Below, in pieces: positions 28,042 through 37,000 of a stretch of DNA of 64,000 nucleotides. The DNA is from Novosphingobium marinum (GTDB lineage: Bacteria > Pseudomonadota > Alphaproteobacteria > Sphingomonadales > Sphingomonadaceae). The stretch is from positions 682,001-746,000 of the forward strand of contig NZ_JACBZF010000001.1 of assembly GCF_013408095.1 (NCBI RefSeq), given 5' to 3'. The stretch's first letter is position 1. The number at the start of each line of letters is the position of its first letter. The position numbers were made by a program, and so were the translations under genes. The notes beneath the pieces are model-generated. The model was not told the DNA's origin, searched no databases, and was given only the letters and a program-made list of their open reading frames with translations.

Positions 28042-28595
28042 TGAAAACACTCGGCCTCTTTCGCCATGCCAAATCCGACTGGCACGACGCCGTCGCTCGC
28101 GATTTCGACCGCCCGCTCAACGGACGCGGCAGGAAGGGCGCGAAGCTGATGGGCCGCCACATACGGGAGGATGGGCGGACATGGCACCGCGTACTGGCCT
28201 CGCCCGCGGTGCGCGTGGCGCAGACGATCGAGATCGCAGGCGAAGGCAGCAAGTCGCGACTGCCGGTCGAATGGGACCGCCGCATTTACCTCGCCAGTTC
28301 CGCGACGCTCATGGACCTGCTGCGCGAGCAGGAGGGCGATCCCGGCGCGATCATAATGGTAGGGCACAACCCCGGTTTCGAGGATCTGATCTTCGATCTC
28401 GTGCCCGAAGACGGACAGGATGCCCTGCGCAATATCGTAGAGGAAAAGTTTCCCACCGCGACTTATGCCGTGCTCGAACTCGAAATCGATGACTGGGCTG
28501 ATGTCGAGGGGGGTTGCGCCAGGCTGGTGCACCTGATGCGTCCGCGCGACCTCGATCCCGCATTAGGGCCGAAGGCGTCGCCGCGCGAAGACTAG
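28041..28595 (+). CDS. sixA: SixA-type histidine phosphatase
   Basis: A 184-residue histidine-phosphatase superfamily protein resembling SixA, which dephosphorylates phosphohistidine on signalling proteins. The RHG-type motif is LFRHAKSDW with catalytic His9, and the second His is His109 (GHNPGF). It starts on the last base of the DinG-like stop (TGATG), implying coupled expression, and converges on the MerR-type gene. Its natural substrate is not given by sequence; a nitrogen PTS or Hpt-containing kinase is possible. Confidence 0.88.
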   Translation: MKTLGLFRHAKSDWHDAVARDFDRPLNGRGRKGAKLMGRHIREDGRTWHRVLASPAVRVAQTIEIAGEGSKSRLPVEWDRRIYLASSATLMDLLREQEGDPGAIIMVGHNPGFEDLIFDLVPEDGQDALRNIVEEKFPTATYAVLELEIDDWADVEGGCARLVHLMRPRDLDPALGPKASPRED

Positions 28596-28596
28596 C

Positions 28597-28956
28597 TCAG
28601 GCCGCCGCCAGCGCTCTTGCAAGGATGTCGCGGATAGCCCTGAGTTCTGCCGGATCGGTGGTGGGTGTGGCGGAGTCGTCAGCCTTTCTTCGCATTCCCT
28701 CGACCGCCTGCCTGGCACCGCGAAGCGTATAGCCCTCGCGATGGACAAGGCGATCTATCCTGCGGATGAGAGCGATGTCCTCGGGGCGGTAGTAACGCCG
28801 CCCTCCGCTGCGCTTGACCGGCTTCAGGCTCGGAAAGTGGTCTTCCCAGTATCTCAGCACGTGCTGTTTGATGCCTAGCGCCCGTGACACTTCGCCAATG
28901 GTTCGCAGCGCGTCAGGCGCCTTGCCGTCATCAAATAAAACTTCGGATTCGCTCAT
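28597..28956 (-). CDS. MerR-family transcriptional regulator
   Basis: A 119-residue MerR protein. The winged HTH is at residues 19-65 ([20 protein letters not shown]), with the RRYYRPEDI wing. The C-terminal part is too short for a sensor domain and lacks the metal-binding cysteines. Such a regulator is found after ihfA in many alphaproteobacteria. It overlaps ihfA by 4 nt (ATGA), the end of the rpmF-plsX-fabH-ihfA operon. Confidence 0.93.
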   Translation of the reverse strand: MSESEVLFDDGKAPDALRTIGEVSRALGIKQHVLRYWEDHFPSLKPVKRSGGRRYYRPEDIALIRRIDRLVHREGYTLRGARQAVEGMRRKADDSATPTTDPAELRAIRDILARALAAA

Positions 28957-29252
28957 GATCCGTCGGCGATGCGGTTCTTCAGCATCTGGCTCGCGCGGAA
29001 GGTGAGAACCCGGCGCGGCGTGATAGGCACTTCCACGCCGGTCTTCGGGTTGCGACCGATCCGTTCACCCTTGTCGCGCAAGAGGAAGGTGCCGAAGCCG
29101 GAAATCTTGACGTTCTGCCCTTCGGCAAGTGCCTCGCACATGTGCGAAAGAATGGCTTCGACCATCGCGAGCGACTCCGCCCGGGAAATACCCAGCTTCG
29201 TGTGGATCGCCTCGGCGATCGCTGCGCGCGTAAGAGTCTCCGTGGAGCGCAT
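28953..29252 (-). CDS. ihfA: integration host factor subunit alpha
   Basis: A 99-residue DNA-bending protein of the HU/IHF family, IHF alpha type. The dimer arms and the conserved tip ([20 protein letters not shown]) are intact. Start chosen at ATG 29252 with GGGGG upstream; a longer frame has no ribosome-binding site and would add an unusual N-terminus. It lies between fabH (106 nt upstream) and the MerR gene. The 106-nt gap may hold its own promoter. Confidence 0.94.
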   Translation of the reverse strand: MRSTETLTRAAIAEAIHTKLGISRAESLAMVEAILSHMCEALAEGQNVKISGFGTFLLRDKGERIGRNPKTGVEVPITPRRVLTFRASQMLKNRIADGS

Positions 29253-29357
29253 CAAGCCCCCAATCAAGTTAGCGCGACCCCGACCTGCGATAGTAAGGGA
29301 TTTCACAGCAATGGCAATGCCATGCGCCCCGATTGTTCACTTTTGCACTAAGCCGGA

Positions 29358-30329
29358 TCAAATCCGGACGAGGCTCGCCCCCCACGTGAAGCCGCCGCCC
29401 ATCGCCTCGAGCATGACTAGGTCGCCGGACTTGATCCTGCCGTCCCTGATACCGACGTCGAGCGCCAACGGAACCGAGGCGGCCGACGTGTTGGCATGAT
29501 CGCCCACCGTCATGATCACCTTTTCGACGGGAAGACCCAGCTTGCGCGCGGTTGCATCGAGGATCCGGGCATTTGCCTGGTGCGGCACGAGCCAGTCGAT
29601 ATCCTCGGACGAATACCCAGCTTCGGCCAGCACTTCTCCCAGGACTTCGGCAAGATTGGTCACCGCATGTCGAAACACCTCGCGGCCCTTCATGCGCAGC
29701 TTGCCGACCGATCCGGTCGTCGACGGACCGCCGTCGACGTAAAGCAGCTGGTTGTGCGCCCCGTCCGCGTGGAGACGGGACGCAAGGATACCCCTGCTTC
29801 CTGCGACGTCGGCTTGCTGTGCATCGAGCACCACCGCGCCTGCCCCGTCGCCGAAAAGTACGCAGGTCGCGCGGTCCTCCCAGTCGAGAATGCGGCTGAA
29901 CGTCTCAGCACCGATGACCAGTGCGCGGCTCGCCATGCCAGAGCGCAACATCGAATCGGCTACGCCGACAGCATAGAGAAAGCCCGAACAGACCGCGGCC
30001 ACGTCGAATGCGATGCCCCCGTTGCAACCAAGGGCGTCCTGCACGAGGGTGGCGGTTGCAGGGAAGGTCTGGTCCGGTGTTGCCGTGGCAAGGATGATCA
30101 GATCGATCGACGATGCTTCCACACCTGCCGTAAGGATCGCCTTGCGGCTTGCCTCGATCGCCAGCGTGGACGTCGTCTCGTCAGCGTCGGCTATGTACCG
30201 GTTGTGGATACCGGTACGCTCGACGATCCATTCGTCGCTGGTGTCCACGCGTTCCGACAATTCCGCATTGGATACGGCGCGCCGCGGCAGCGCGGAGCCG
30301 GTGCCGAGCAGAACCGACCGGCGCGTCAT
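29358..30329 (-). CDS. fabH: beta-ketoacyl-ACP synthase III
   Basis: FabH condenses acetyl-CoA (or branched starters) with malonyl-ACP to begin fatty acid synthesis. The 323-residue protein has the catalytic triad Cys114 (AAVCSGF), His250 (HQAN) and Asn280 (DHANTSAAS). The ATG at 30329 overlaps the plsX stop (ATGA). Standard member of the rpmF-plsX-fabH cluster. Confidence 0.97.
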   Translation of the reverse strand: MTRRSVLLGTGSALPRRAVSNAELSERVDTSDEWIVERTGIHNRYIADADETTSTLAIEASRKAILTAGVEASSIDLIILATATPDQTFPATATLVQDALGCNGGIAFDVAAVCSGFLYAVGVADSMLRSGMASRALVIGAETFSRILDWEDRATCVLFGDGAGAVVLDAQQADVAGSRGILASRLHADGAHNQLLYVDGGPSTTGSVGKLRMKGREVFRHAVTNLAEVLGEVLAEAGYSSEDIDWLVPHQANARILDATARKLGLPVEKVIMTVGDHANTSAASVPLALDVGIRDGRIKSGDLVMLEAMGGGFTWGASLVRI

Positions 30330-31390
30330 GCCGCACCGCCGGCAGCTTCATTGCGGAAGCGCAGGCTGTCCTCGCCGATGCGGGCGAGATCCGCGGTGAT
30401 GCGCTCTGTCACGTTTTCCTCGATCAGTCGCGCGGTCACGGCGACCGCATTGGCAACGCCCACGGCATTGGCGCTACCGTGGCTTTTGACCACGAGGCCA
30501 TTGAGTCCCAGAAATGCTGCCCCGTTATGGTTGTTGGGATCGAGATGATGCTTGAGAAGCTCGGTAGCAGGGCGGCTGATCAGAAATCCAATCTTGGAAC
30601 GGAGCGAACTCGAGAAGCTGCGACGCAGGAGGTCTCCGACGAAGCGGGCCGTCCCCTCCACCGCCTTGAGAGCTATGTTGCCGGAAAACCCATCGGTCAC
30701 CACGACGTCGACGTCACCCTGGCAAACCTTGTCGGCCTCCGTGAACCCGTCGAAATCGATCGACAGCTCCTCCGCCGCAGATTTCAGGATCGTGGCCGCA
30801 TCGCGGAGCAGGTCGGTGCCCTTGATCTCCTCGGTGCCGATGTTGAGCAACCTGACGCGTGGCGAAGTCCTGTTTGTCACCACTCTTGAGTAGGCCGCGC
30901 CCATGACCGCGAACTGAACCAGATTGCGCGTGTCGCAATCGGTGTTCGCGCCAAGATCGAGCATGACGACATCGTTGTCCCCCAGAGTTGGCAGCAGTGC
31001 CGCCAATGCCGGGCGATCAATGCCGGGCATCGTGCGCAAAGCAAGCTTGGAAATGGCCATCAGGGCGCCGGTATTGCCGGCACTCACCGCAGCCCCGGCA
31101 TCCCCGGATTTTACCGCGTGGATCGCCATGCCCATCGACGTCGTCTTGGCGCGGCGAAGCGCCTGGCTCGGCTTGTCTTCGCCCGAGATCACATCGTCGG
31201 AATGGAGAATCTCGGATGCAGCGCGAAGGTTCGGGTGGCGCTGGAGCGCCTGCTCGATCGCGGGCTGGTCCCCGACAAGGAGGAACTTGAACCTCTCGTG
31301 ACGACGTCGAGCAAGGGCTGCGCCCTCAATCATGACACGCACGCCTTCGTCACCGCCCATCGCGTCTACGGCGATACGCGGCAAGGTCAT
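30326..31390 (-). CDS. plsX: phosphate acyltransferase PlsX
   Basis: PlsX makes acyl-phosphate from acyl-ACP for the first step of phospholipid synthesis. The 354-residue product starts [16 protein letters not shown], with the conserved N-terminal AVDAMGGD motif, and carries the [17 protein letters not shown] segment at about residue 145. Start placed at ATG 31390 rather than the adjacent GTG at 31393. It follows rpmF by 24 nt and overlaps fabH by 4 nt. Confidence 0.97.
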   Translation of the reverse strand: MTLPRIAVDAMGGDEGVRVMIEGAALARRRHERFKFLLVGDQPAIEQALQRHPNLRAASEILHSDDVISGEDKPSQALRRAKTTSMGMAIHAVKSGDAGAAVSAGNTGALMAISKLALRTMPGIDRPALAALLPTLGDNDVVMLDLGANTDCDTRNLVQFAVMGAAYSRVVTNRTSPRVRLLNIGTEEIKGTDLLRDAATILKSAAEELSIDFDGFTEADKVCQGDVDVVVTDGFSGNIALKAVEGTARFVGDLLRRSFSSSLRSKIGFLISRPATELLKHHLDPNNHNGAAFLGLNGLVVKSHGSANAVGVANAVAVTARLIEENVTERITADLARIGEDSLRFRNEAAGGAA

Positions 31391-31414
31391 CACGTTACTC
31401 CGAAACTGCCGGGC

Positions 31415-31594
31415 TCAGAGCCCGACGGAAATGATTTCGCGTCCGTTGTAGTGGCCGCACGCCTGGCACAGGTTGTGCGGACGCTTGAGTTCGCCACAGT
31501 TCGGGCATTCGTGGAATGCCTCGGGCTTCAGCGCATCATGGCTGCGACGCATACCCCTACGCGACGGGGAGACTTTTCTCTTAGGGACAGCCAT
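31415..31594 (-). CDS. rpmF: 50S ribosomal protein L32
   Basis: A 59-residue ribosomal protein, [20 protein letters not shown] at its start, with a C-terminal zinc ribbon of the form CPNC...CQAC (positions 30, 33, 43 and 46). The arrangement rpmF-plsX-fabH is widespread in bacteria. It is the first gene of the cluster; ATG at 31594. Confidence 0.96.
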   Translation of the reverse strand: MAVPKRKVSPSRRGMRRSHDALKPEAFHECPNCGELKRPHNLCQACGHYNGREIISVGL

Positions 31595-31627
31595 TTCGGC
31601 ACCTGTTCCTGCAAATATTACACTGGC

Positions 31628-31662
31628 AAAAAAGCCGCCCTGAGCCGTTCCCGGCTGGCGGC
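31628..31662 (-). terminator. rho-independent terminator of the MBL-fold gene
   Basis: On the minus strand GCCGCC-AGCCG-GGAA-CGGCT-CAG-GGCGGC folds into a strong two-part stem and is followed by TTTTTT. It lies after the MBL-fold gene stop (31735) and before rpmF, separating the transcription units. Confidence 0.82.
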
Positions 31663-31734
31663 AGCGAAGGCGCGCCTATAACGGATTTACCGGAGGTTGC
31701 AAGGTCTGAGCATTCGGATTGCAAGCCGAAGGCA

Positions 31735-32400
31735 TCATCCGAACTTCGCATCGGCGACAAAGGGGTTGGTTTTGCGCTCATGACCGAAAGTGCTCGTCGG
31801 TCCGTGTCCGGGGATGAACGTGATCTCGTCGCCGAGCGGGAAGAGCTTGCCGGTAATCGAATCGATGAGATCCTGGTGGTTCCCCTTCGGAAAGTCGGTA
31901 CGCCCGATCGACCCCTGGAACAGGACATCGCCCACGATCGCGAATCGCGATGGCGCATGGTGGAAAACCACGTGGCCGGGCGTATGGCCGGGGCAATGGA
32001 TCACATCGAGCTCGAGATCGCCGACAGTCACCGTGTCGCCATCGCGAAGCCACCTGTCGGGCTCGAAGCTCTTGCCCTCAAGGCCCATCCGCATCGACGG
32101 ATTGTCCAGCCCCTCGATCCAGAACCGGTCGTCCTCATGCGGACCTTCGAGCGGCACGCCCATGTCCTTTGCAAATTCGCCCGCGAGCCCGCAATGGTCC
32201 ATGTGACCATGAGTCACGAGCACCTTCTCGAGCTCCACGCCCGACTTGACCAGCGCTTGCCGTAGCCGGTCGAGATCGCCGCCCGGATCGACGAAAGCGC
32301 CCTTGTTAGTGTTCGTGCACCAGATCAGTGAGCAATTCTGCTGGAAAGGCGTCACCGGAACGATGGCGGCGCGCATCGGAGGTTGGCTGGTTTCGGTCAT
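31735..32400 (-). CDS. MBL-fold metallo-hydrolase (glyoxalase II-like)
   Basis: A 221-residue metallo-beta-lactamase-fold hydrolase, YcbL/glyoxalase II-like. The HxHxDH metal motif is His64, His66, Asp68 and His69 (THGHMDH), and further ligands are His in CPGHTPG, Asp in VGDVLFQ and His in PGHGP. It likely hydrolyses a thioester such as S-lactoylglutathione or another acyl-thiol; length is short for classical GloB. Cytosolic. Confidence 0.9.
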   Translation of the reverse strand: MTETSQPPMRAAIVPVTPFQQNCSLIWCTNTNKGAFVDPGGDLDRLRQALVKSGVELEKVLVTHGHMDHCGLAGEFAKDMGVPLEGPHEDDRFWIEGLDNPSMRMGLEGKSFEPDRWLRDGDTVTVGDLELDVIHCPGHTPGHVVFHHAPSRFAIVGDVLFQGSIGRTDFPKGNHQDLIDSITGKLFPLGDEITFIPGHGPTSTFGHERKTNPFVADAKFG

Positions 32401-32461
32401 GGACGGGAGATGGCCGCGCGCGTCCGGGATTGCAATGCAATGGTAGCGGGCGATCGCTTCG

Positions 32462-33109
32462 TCACAGGCGCCCGCCCTTCCACACGACGCGTCCGATCAC
32501 CTCGAACTCACCGGGATCGAGTTCTATGCGACGATAGGCCTGGTTGTCGCTGAGCAGCGCAACCCGGCCCGGCCTGCCGACCTCTACGCGTTTGACGAGC
32601 AAGGTATCGTCGACCCGCACGACGTGAATTCCGTCGCGCAAGGGGCGCGGACTGCGGTCGACGAGAATCTCGTCCCCGTCCCGCAGGGTCGGCTCCATCG
32701 AATCGCCCGCGACCGCGATGGCCGAGAGCATGCCGGGATCGAGTCCGTGTTCGCGCAGCCAGCGCGTCGAGAACCTGATCGCGCCCAGCGCCTCGCCGCC
32801 CGCCGCCAGAGCGCCCGGCCCGGCAGACGCGTCTACGGCCAGTCGGGGCACATCGGCCCACTCGCGTTGCCTGGCAGGAGCCGTGCTGTCGGAAATTTCC
32901 TGCGGCGCGCCAAGCTCGGTTTCGTCGATCCCGAAAAACGCGGCAAGGGTCCTGCGATCGTTCTCCTCGAGCTTCCTGGGGCTTCCCTTGCGGACAAATT
33001 GCTGAAGGTACGTCGGGTTTCTGCCGATCAGGCGCGAAAGCTGCGACAGGCTCGCGCCGCGATGCTCCGATAGATCGAGCAGGCGGGTGCGGGGATCGGT
33101 TATTGCCAT
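32462..33109 (-). CDS. S24-family (LexA/CI-like) repressor
   Basis: A 215-residue protein with an N-terminal HTH (residues about 19-43, LSQLSRLIGRNPTYLQQFV) and a C-terminal S24 peptidase domain. The catalytic dyad is Ser137 (VAGDSMEPTL) and Lys173 (LLVKRVEV). An Ala96-Gly97 bond (SAGPG) lies where self-cleavage usually occurs. It is not LexA proper: the HTH is of the phage/XRE type. The ATG at 33109 has GTAGGAAG upstream. It faces two small genes divergently, whose shared intergenic region carries repeated motifs. Confidence 0.85.
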   Translation of the reverse strand: MAITDPRTRLLDLSEHRGASLSQLSRLIGRNPTYLQQFVRKGSPRKLEENDRRTLAAFFGIDETELGAPQEISDSTAPARQREWADVPRLAVDASAGPGALAAGGEALGAIRFSTRWLREHGLDPGMLSAIAVAGDSMEPTLRDGDEILVDRSPRPLRDGIHVVRVDDTLLVKRVEVGRPGRVALLSDNQAYRRIELDPGEFEVIGRVVWKGGRL

Positions 33110-33116
33110 ATCGGCT

Positions 33117-33150
33117 TCCTACATGATGTAAAACTCCTAGACAAGTAGGA
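33117..33150. promoter_or_regulatory. candidate operator with three TCCTA half-sites
   Basis: Between the divergent repressor and small gene lie TCCTAC (33117-33122), TCCTAG (33135-33140) and GTAGGA (33145-33150). The last two form an inverted repeat TCCTA-N6-TAGGA, and the first and last are exact inverted copies. One copy also serves as the repressor's Shine-Dalgarno sequence (GTAGGA on the minus strand), so part of the pattern may be coincidental. Confidence 0.4.
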
Positions 33151-33213
33151 TTTCGACGACGAGGAATAGGCTCGTTCCAATGCGATTCGTCACGCAAAAA
33201 CAAAGGAGAGCCC

Positions 33214-33402
33214 ATGCTGATTCGCCGGATCGAGCGCTTTTTGAGGGATACCGGAATGCCCTGGACCAAATTCGGCCGCCTTGCCGCTCACGATCCCAGA
33301 TTCGTCGGCGATCTGCGAAACGGCCGCACGCCTCGCCCCGACACGGCGAAGCGGATAGAACATTTCATGAACACTTATTCGGAGACAAGCCGTGCAGATT
33401 GA
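33214..33402 (+). CDS. small HTH-like protein divergent from the S24 repressor
   Basis: A 62-residue basic protein: MLIRRIERFLRDTGMPWTKF and onward with RLAAHDPRFVGDLRNGRTPR. The layout, with a short helix pair and a recognition-helix-like segment, suggests a minimal helix-turn-helix DNA-binding protein of the XRE kind, but it is too short to be sure. ATG at 33214 follows a good AAGGAG site. It overlaps the next gene by 11 nt. It may be controlled by the divergent repressor. Confidence 0.65.
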   Translation: MLIRRIERFLRDTGMPWTKFGRLAAHDPRFVGDLRNGRTPRPDTAKRIEHFMNTYSETSRAD

Positions 33403-33757
33403 CGTCGAGACCGATCGCCAGATGATTTCCGCAACGAGGCGCGGTCGCAGACCATGGATCCAGCTTCTCTCCGCCATCCTCAAACTCGCCGGGCCGAGAG
33501 CCGAACTCTTGCGCCATTCAGAAAAACCGTGGGCAAGCGTCACATTCTCTGGAACGCGGCATACGATAGAGCTTACATTCGCGGGCGCCGAAGCAGTCGA
33601 AGCGGGCGAAAGCTTCATCGCAGCCCTGCCCGACCACGAATTCGAAATCTCGGGCCAGCTGGTCGCCGATGCTACCGTCACGTCTGTCGATCACACCGGC
33701 GAGCCTGCCGCCGTCCTGACCGTCGCATGCGAGTTGCTGTTGCTCGAAGACGCCTGA
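33392..33757 (+). CDS. hypothetical protein downstream of the small HTH gene
   Basis: A 121-residue protein without recognised motifs. Translation from GTG at 33392 is supported by GGAGA 6 nt upstream and by the overlap with the previous gene; an ATG at 33422 is the alternative. Residues 30-121 look like alternating beta strands (VTFSGTRHTIELTFAG, VADATVTSVDHTG). It may be part of the same small operon answering the S24 repressor. Function unknown. Confidence 0.7.
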   Translation: MQIDVETDRQMISATRRGRRPWIQLLSAILKLAGPRAELLRHSEKPWASVTFSGTRHTIELTFAGAEAVEAGESFIAALPDHEFEISGQLVADATVTSVDHTGEPAAVLTVACELLLLEDA

Positions 33758-33772
33758 ACGGGCTTTCATCCG

Positions 33773-35224
33773 TTATTCGGCGAGCACCCAGTCCCAGCGA
33801 AGCTGGTCACCGTCCATGACTTCCACGCCCTTCGCAGCCAATTGCTCGCGAAGGGCGTCGGACTTCGCGAAATCCTTTGCCGCGCGCGCTGCGTCACGCC
33901 TGGTCAGGACGGCTTCGATCTCCTCCTCGGACATGATCGTTGAGACCGGACGCAGGCGAAGGTTTCGCCGGATTATCGACATGAGGTCGAGTCCAAGAAC
34001 CGAATCGACCAGCTCGACCGCCGCGCGCTTCCCTTCGGGCGCGACCTTTTTCATCGCGAGAATTTCCTCGAGAACAGTGAGGGCGACCGGCGTATTCAGG
34101 TCATCGGAAATGGCTGCATCGAATTTCTCGATGAGAGGCAGAAGCTTCGAGGGTATTTCTTCGGTACTCTCTAGGTCGTGCAGGCGCTCTGCCGCAATGA
34201 CGAGCCGCTTCAATCGCGTCAGTGCCGCGCCCAGACCCGACCACGAGAACTCCAGCTCGGACCGGTAATGCGCCTGCAGGCACATCATCCTGTAGGCCAG
34301 CGGATGGTAGCCCCGGTCTATGAGGAGTTGCAGACGCAGAAACTCTCCAGAGCTTTTCGACATCTTCCCGGTACGTTCGACGAGGAAGTTGTTGTGCATC
34401 CAGATGCGCGCGCCCGAATTCACGGGCTCGGCCAGCGATCCGCACCCGCAGAACGCCTGGTTCTGCGCAATCTCGTTCGGATGGTGGATTTCGCGATGGT
34501 CGATGCCGCCGGTATGGATATCGAAGGGGAAGCCGAGAAGCTTGCCCGACATCACCGAGCATTCGAGATGCCAGCCCGGCGCGCCCCTGCCCCATGGCGA
34601 ATCCCATTCCATCTGGCGCATCTCACCGGGCGGCGTCTTGCGCCAGATTGCGAAATCGGCGGCGTGGCGCTTGCCCTCGACCTGCTCGATCCGCCCTTCG
34701 CCTTCCCCGGTCGCGGCGCGGGCAAGCCGACCGTAATCGGCCACGGTGGACACATCGAAATAGAGACCGCTGTCGATCTCGTAGCAGTGGCGTTCCGCGA
34801 TTTCGTCGGCGAAGGCTATCATCTCTTCGATGTAATCGGTCGCGACCGACCAGTGCGCCGGCTGGCGAATGTTGAGCGACCGCACATCCTGCCAGTACGC
34901 TTCGGTGTAATGCCGCGCGATTTCCCAGATCGACTGCGCCTTTGCCGCCGCCGCCTTCTCGAGCTTGTCCTCGCCCGCGTCGGCGTCGTCGGTGAGATGC
35001 CCGACGTCGGTGATGTTGATGACGTGAGTGAGCCTGTATCCCTTGTAGCTCAGCGTCCTGCCCAGGATGTCTGCGAACACGTATGCGCGCATGTTGCCGA
35101 TATGAGGGTAGTTGTAGACTGTCGGTCCGCACGAATAGACCCGCGCTTCGCCCGGGTGGACTGGTTCGAATGCCTCGTGTCGACGAGTCAGGCTGTTGAA
35201 AAGCGAAAGGGCGGGTTTCTGCAT
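33773..35224 (-). CDS. cysS: cysteinyl-tRNA synthetase
   Basis: A 483-residue class I synthetase. The HIGH motif is HIGN (residues 41-44), with zinc ligand Cys32 (SCGPTVY) and further ligands Cys in HLECSVMS and His/Glu in IHHPNE; KMSKS is intact (GKMSKSSGEF). ATG at 35224 is the start; the frame extends further upstream but as non-coding sequence before a divergent gene. It converges on the hypothetical gene with a 15-nt gap. Confidence 0.97.
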   Translation of the reverse strand: MQKPALSLFNSLTRRHEAFEPVHPGEARVYSCGPTVYNYPHIGNMRAYVFADILGRTLSYKGYRLTHVINITDVGHLTDDADAGEDKLEKAAAAKAQSIWEIARHYTEAYWQDVRSLNIRQPAHWSVATDYIEEMIAFADEIAERHCYEIDSGLYFDVSTVADYGRLARAATGEGEGRIEQVEGKRHAADFAIWRKTPPGEMRQMEWDSPWGRGAPGWHLECSVMSGKLLGFPFDIHTGGIDHREIHHPNEIAQNQAFCGCGSLAEPVNSGARIWMHNNFLVERTGKMSKSSGEFLRLQLLIDRGYHPLAYRMMCLQAHYRSELEFSWSGLGAALTRLKRLVIAAERLHDLESTEEIPSKLLPLIEKFDAAISDDLNTPVALTVLEEILAMKKVAPEGKRAAVELVDSVLGLDLMSIIRRNLRLRPVSTIMSEEEIEAVLTRRDAARAAKDFAKSDALREQLAAKGVEVMDGDQLRWDWVLAE

Positions 35225-35422
35225 GCGCCGCTGATGCGACATGCCCAGCGCGGAATCAACTCGTGCGATTGCGATGCTTGGGCGCGGCGGTATCCGCCAG
35301 CCTTTCGGCACGGGTGACGCACGGCGCTGCTTCGCCTGCGAGCTGATAAAACTTCTATCGCCTTGAAAATGCAATTATTTCGGAGGATGCTCCTGTCGAC
35401 AGTGAGTTCACAGGGGGTCGCA

Positions 35423-36973
35423 ATGAAATTTTCCCGCGTTGCCTTGGCAGCAATCGCATTGTTCTCCGCAAGCTCGGCACGGGCCGAATGGATGGAAGCA
35501 ACCAGCGACCATTTCGTTATTTACGCCGACGAAAGCGAGCGCAAGCTGAGGGCCTTCGCCGAAAAGCTGGAACGCTATAATTCGGCGATGGCGTTCGTTA
35601 CCAAGACGAAATCGACCAAGCCGACGCCATCGAACCGGGTCACCATCTATGTCGTCGGAAGCGGGCAGGCCGTTCGCAAACTCCACGGCTCGGGCTCGAG
35701 CTTCGTCAACGGTTTCTATATCCCTCGGGCGGGAGGATCGATCGCGATCGTCCCTGAAGTAGAGGATTCGCGGCGCGAACTTACCTTCTCGATGGTGACG
35801 CTGCTTCACGAATACGCGCACCATTTCACCCGGTCGGTGACGAGTTTTCCGATGCCTCGGTGGATGGGAGAAGGCTCAGCCGAATTCTTCTCATCGGCCA
35901 AGTTCGAAAAGGACGACAGCGTCTGGCTCGGGCGACCCGCAACCCACCGCGCCGGAGAGCTGCTCTACGCGAAAGACGTGTCGGTTGAGGAACTTCTCGA
36001 CCCCGCCGTCTACGCGAAGAACAAGCGCAACAGCCGGTTGTACGATGCCTTCTACGGGCGATCCTGGCTGCTCTATCACTACCTGGTCTTCGACGAATCC
36101 CGAAAGGGCCAGCTCGACACTTATTCGCGGCTGCTCGCCGGAGGCGCGGAGCCGCTGGCCGCGGCCGAACAGGCATTCGGCAATATCCAGCAGCTCGAGG
36201 ACGATCTCGATTCCTATTACAAGCAGCGGCGCATGCCTGCCTTCAAGCTCTCGGCCGACCGCCTGCAACCGGGCCCTATCAACGTTCGCCCCCTCCGCGA
36301 GGGCGAGGCGGAAATGATGCCGGTCCGCATTCGCTCCAGACGTGGCGTGGACGAGGAAACGGCGAAAGACGTCCTGGCCGATGCACGCAAAGTCGCCAGC
36401 GCATACCCGAGCGATCCGATGGTCCTGACGGCGCTTGCAGAAGCGGAGCACGATGCAGGCAACGACGAGCTGGCGGTCGCGGCGGCGGACAAGGCGCTTG
36501 CGCTCGATCCGCGGCAAACCGACGCCTACGTCCAGAAAGGCTTCGCGCTGTTCCGCATCGCCGAGAATACCGAGGGCGACGAGCGCAAGGCCGCGTTCGA
36601 ACGGGTCCGCAAGGTCTTCGTTGCCCTCAACCGGCTGGAGAACGACCATCCGCTACCGCTCATATACTACTACCGGTCATTCGCTGCCGAGGGCGTGAAC
36701 GTACCGGACATTGCGAAGCAGGGTCTGGCACGAGCCTCTCAACTGGCCCCCTTCGACCTCGGGCTGCACATGCAGCTTGCGCAGATGTATGCGAACGAAT
36801 TCAAGTTCGATTTCGCTCGTGCTCACCTGCGGCCGGTGGCCTTCAATCCGCACGGCGGATCGCTGGCCGAAGCGGCCGAAGCCATGCTCGAAGAAATCGA
36901 GGTGGCGGAGCCTGCCCCGAATTCTGCCGGAGCCAGCATAGGTGTCGCGAAGGAAGCGCAGGGAGGCTCCTGA
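35423..36973 (+). CDS. exported gluzincin-like protein with TPR-like C-terminal half
   Basis: A 516-residue protein with signal peptide (residues 1-21, cleavage after ARA). A zinc-metalloprotease motif HEYAH at 129-133 lies in a helical context, with acidic residues Glu150 and Glu154 (WMGEGSAEFF) as the third-ligand region of gluzincins (DUF1570-like layout). After about residue 315 the chain is helical and TPR-like (repeated ALAEAEHDAG, ALALDPRQTDAY). It looks like an envelope protease with a scaffold tail; substrate unknown. ATG at 35423 follows GGGGG. Confidence 0.8.
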   Translation: MKFSRVALAAIALFSASSARAEWMEATSDHFVIYADESERKLRAFAEKLERYNSAMAFVTKTKSTKPTPSNRVTIYVVGSGQAVRKLHGSGSSFVNGFYIPRAGGSIAIVPEVEDSRRELTFSMVTLLHEYAHHFTRSVTSFPMPRWMGEGSAEFFSSAKFEKDDSVWLGRPATHRAGELLYAKDVSVEELLDPAVYAKNKRNSRLYDAFYGRSWLLYHYLVFDESRKGQLDTYSRLLAGGAEPLAAAEQAFGNIQQLEDDLDSYYKQRRMPAFKLSADRLQPGPINVRPLREGEAEMMPVRIRSRRGVDEETAKDVLADARKVASAYPSDPMVLTALAEAEHDAGNDELAVAAADKALALDPRQTDAYVQKGFALFRIAENTEGDERKAAFERVRKVFVALNRLENDHPLPLIYYYRSFAAEGVNVPDIAKQGLARASQLAPFDLGLHMQLAQMYANEFKFDFARAHLRPVAFNPHGGSLAEAAEAMLEEIEVAEPAPNSAGASIGVAKEAQGGS

Positions 36974-37000
36974 CATCGGCGAGGCTGTGACGCGTCGCGA

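Noticed and set aside
31595..33150. Prophage remnant around the S24 repressor
   Set aside because: No integrase, terminase, portal, capsid, lysis or attachment-like repeats were found; flanking genes are housekeeping.
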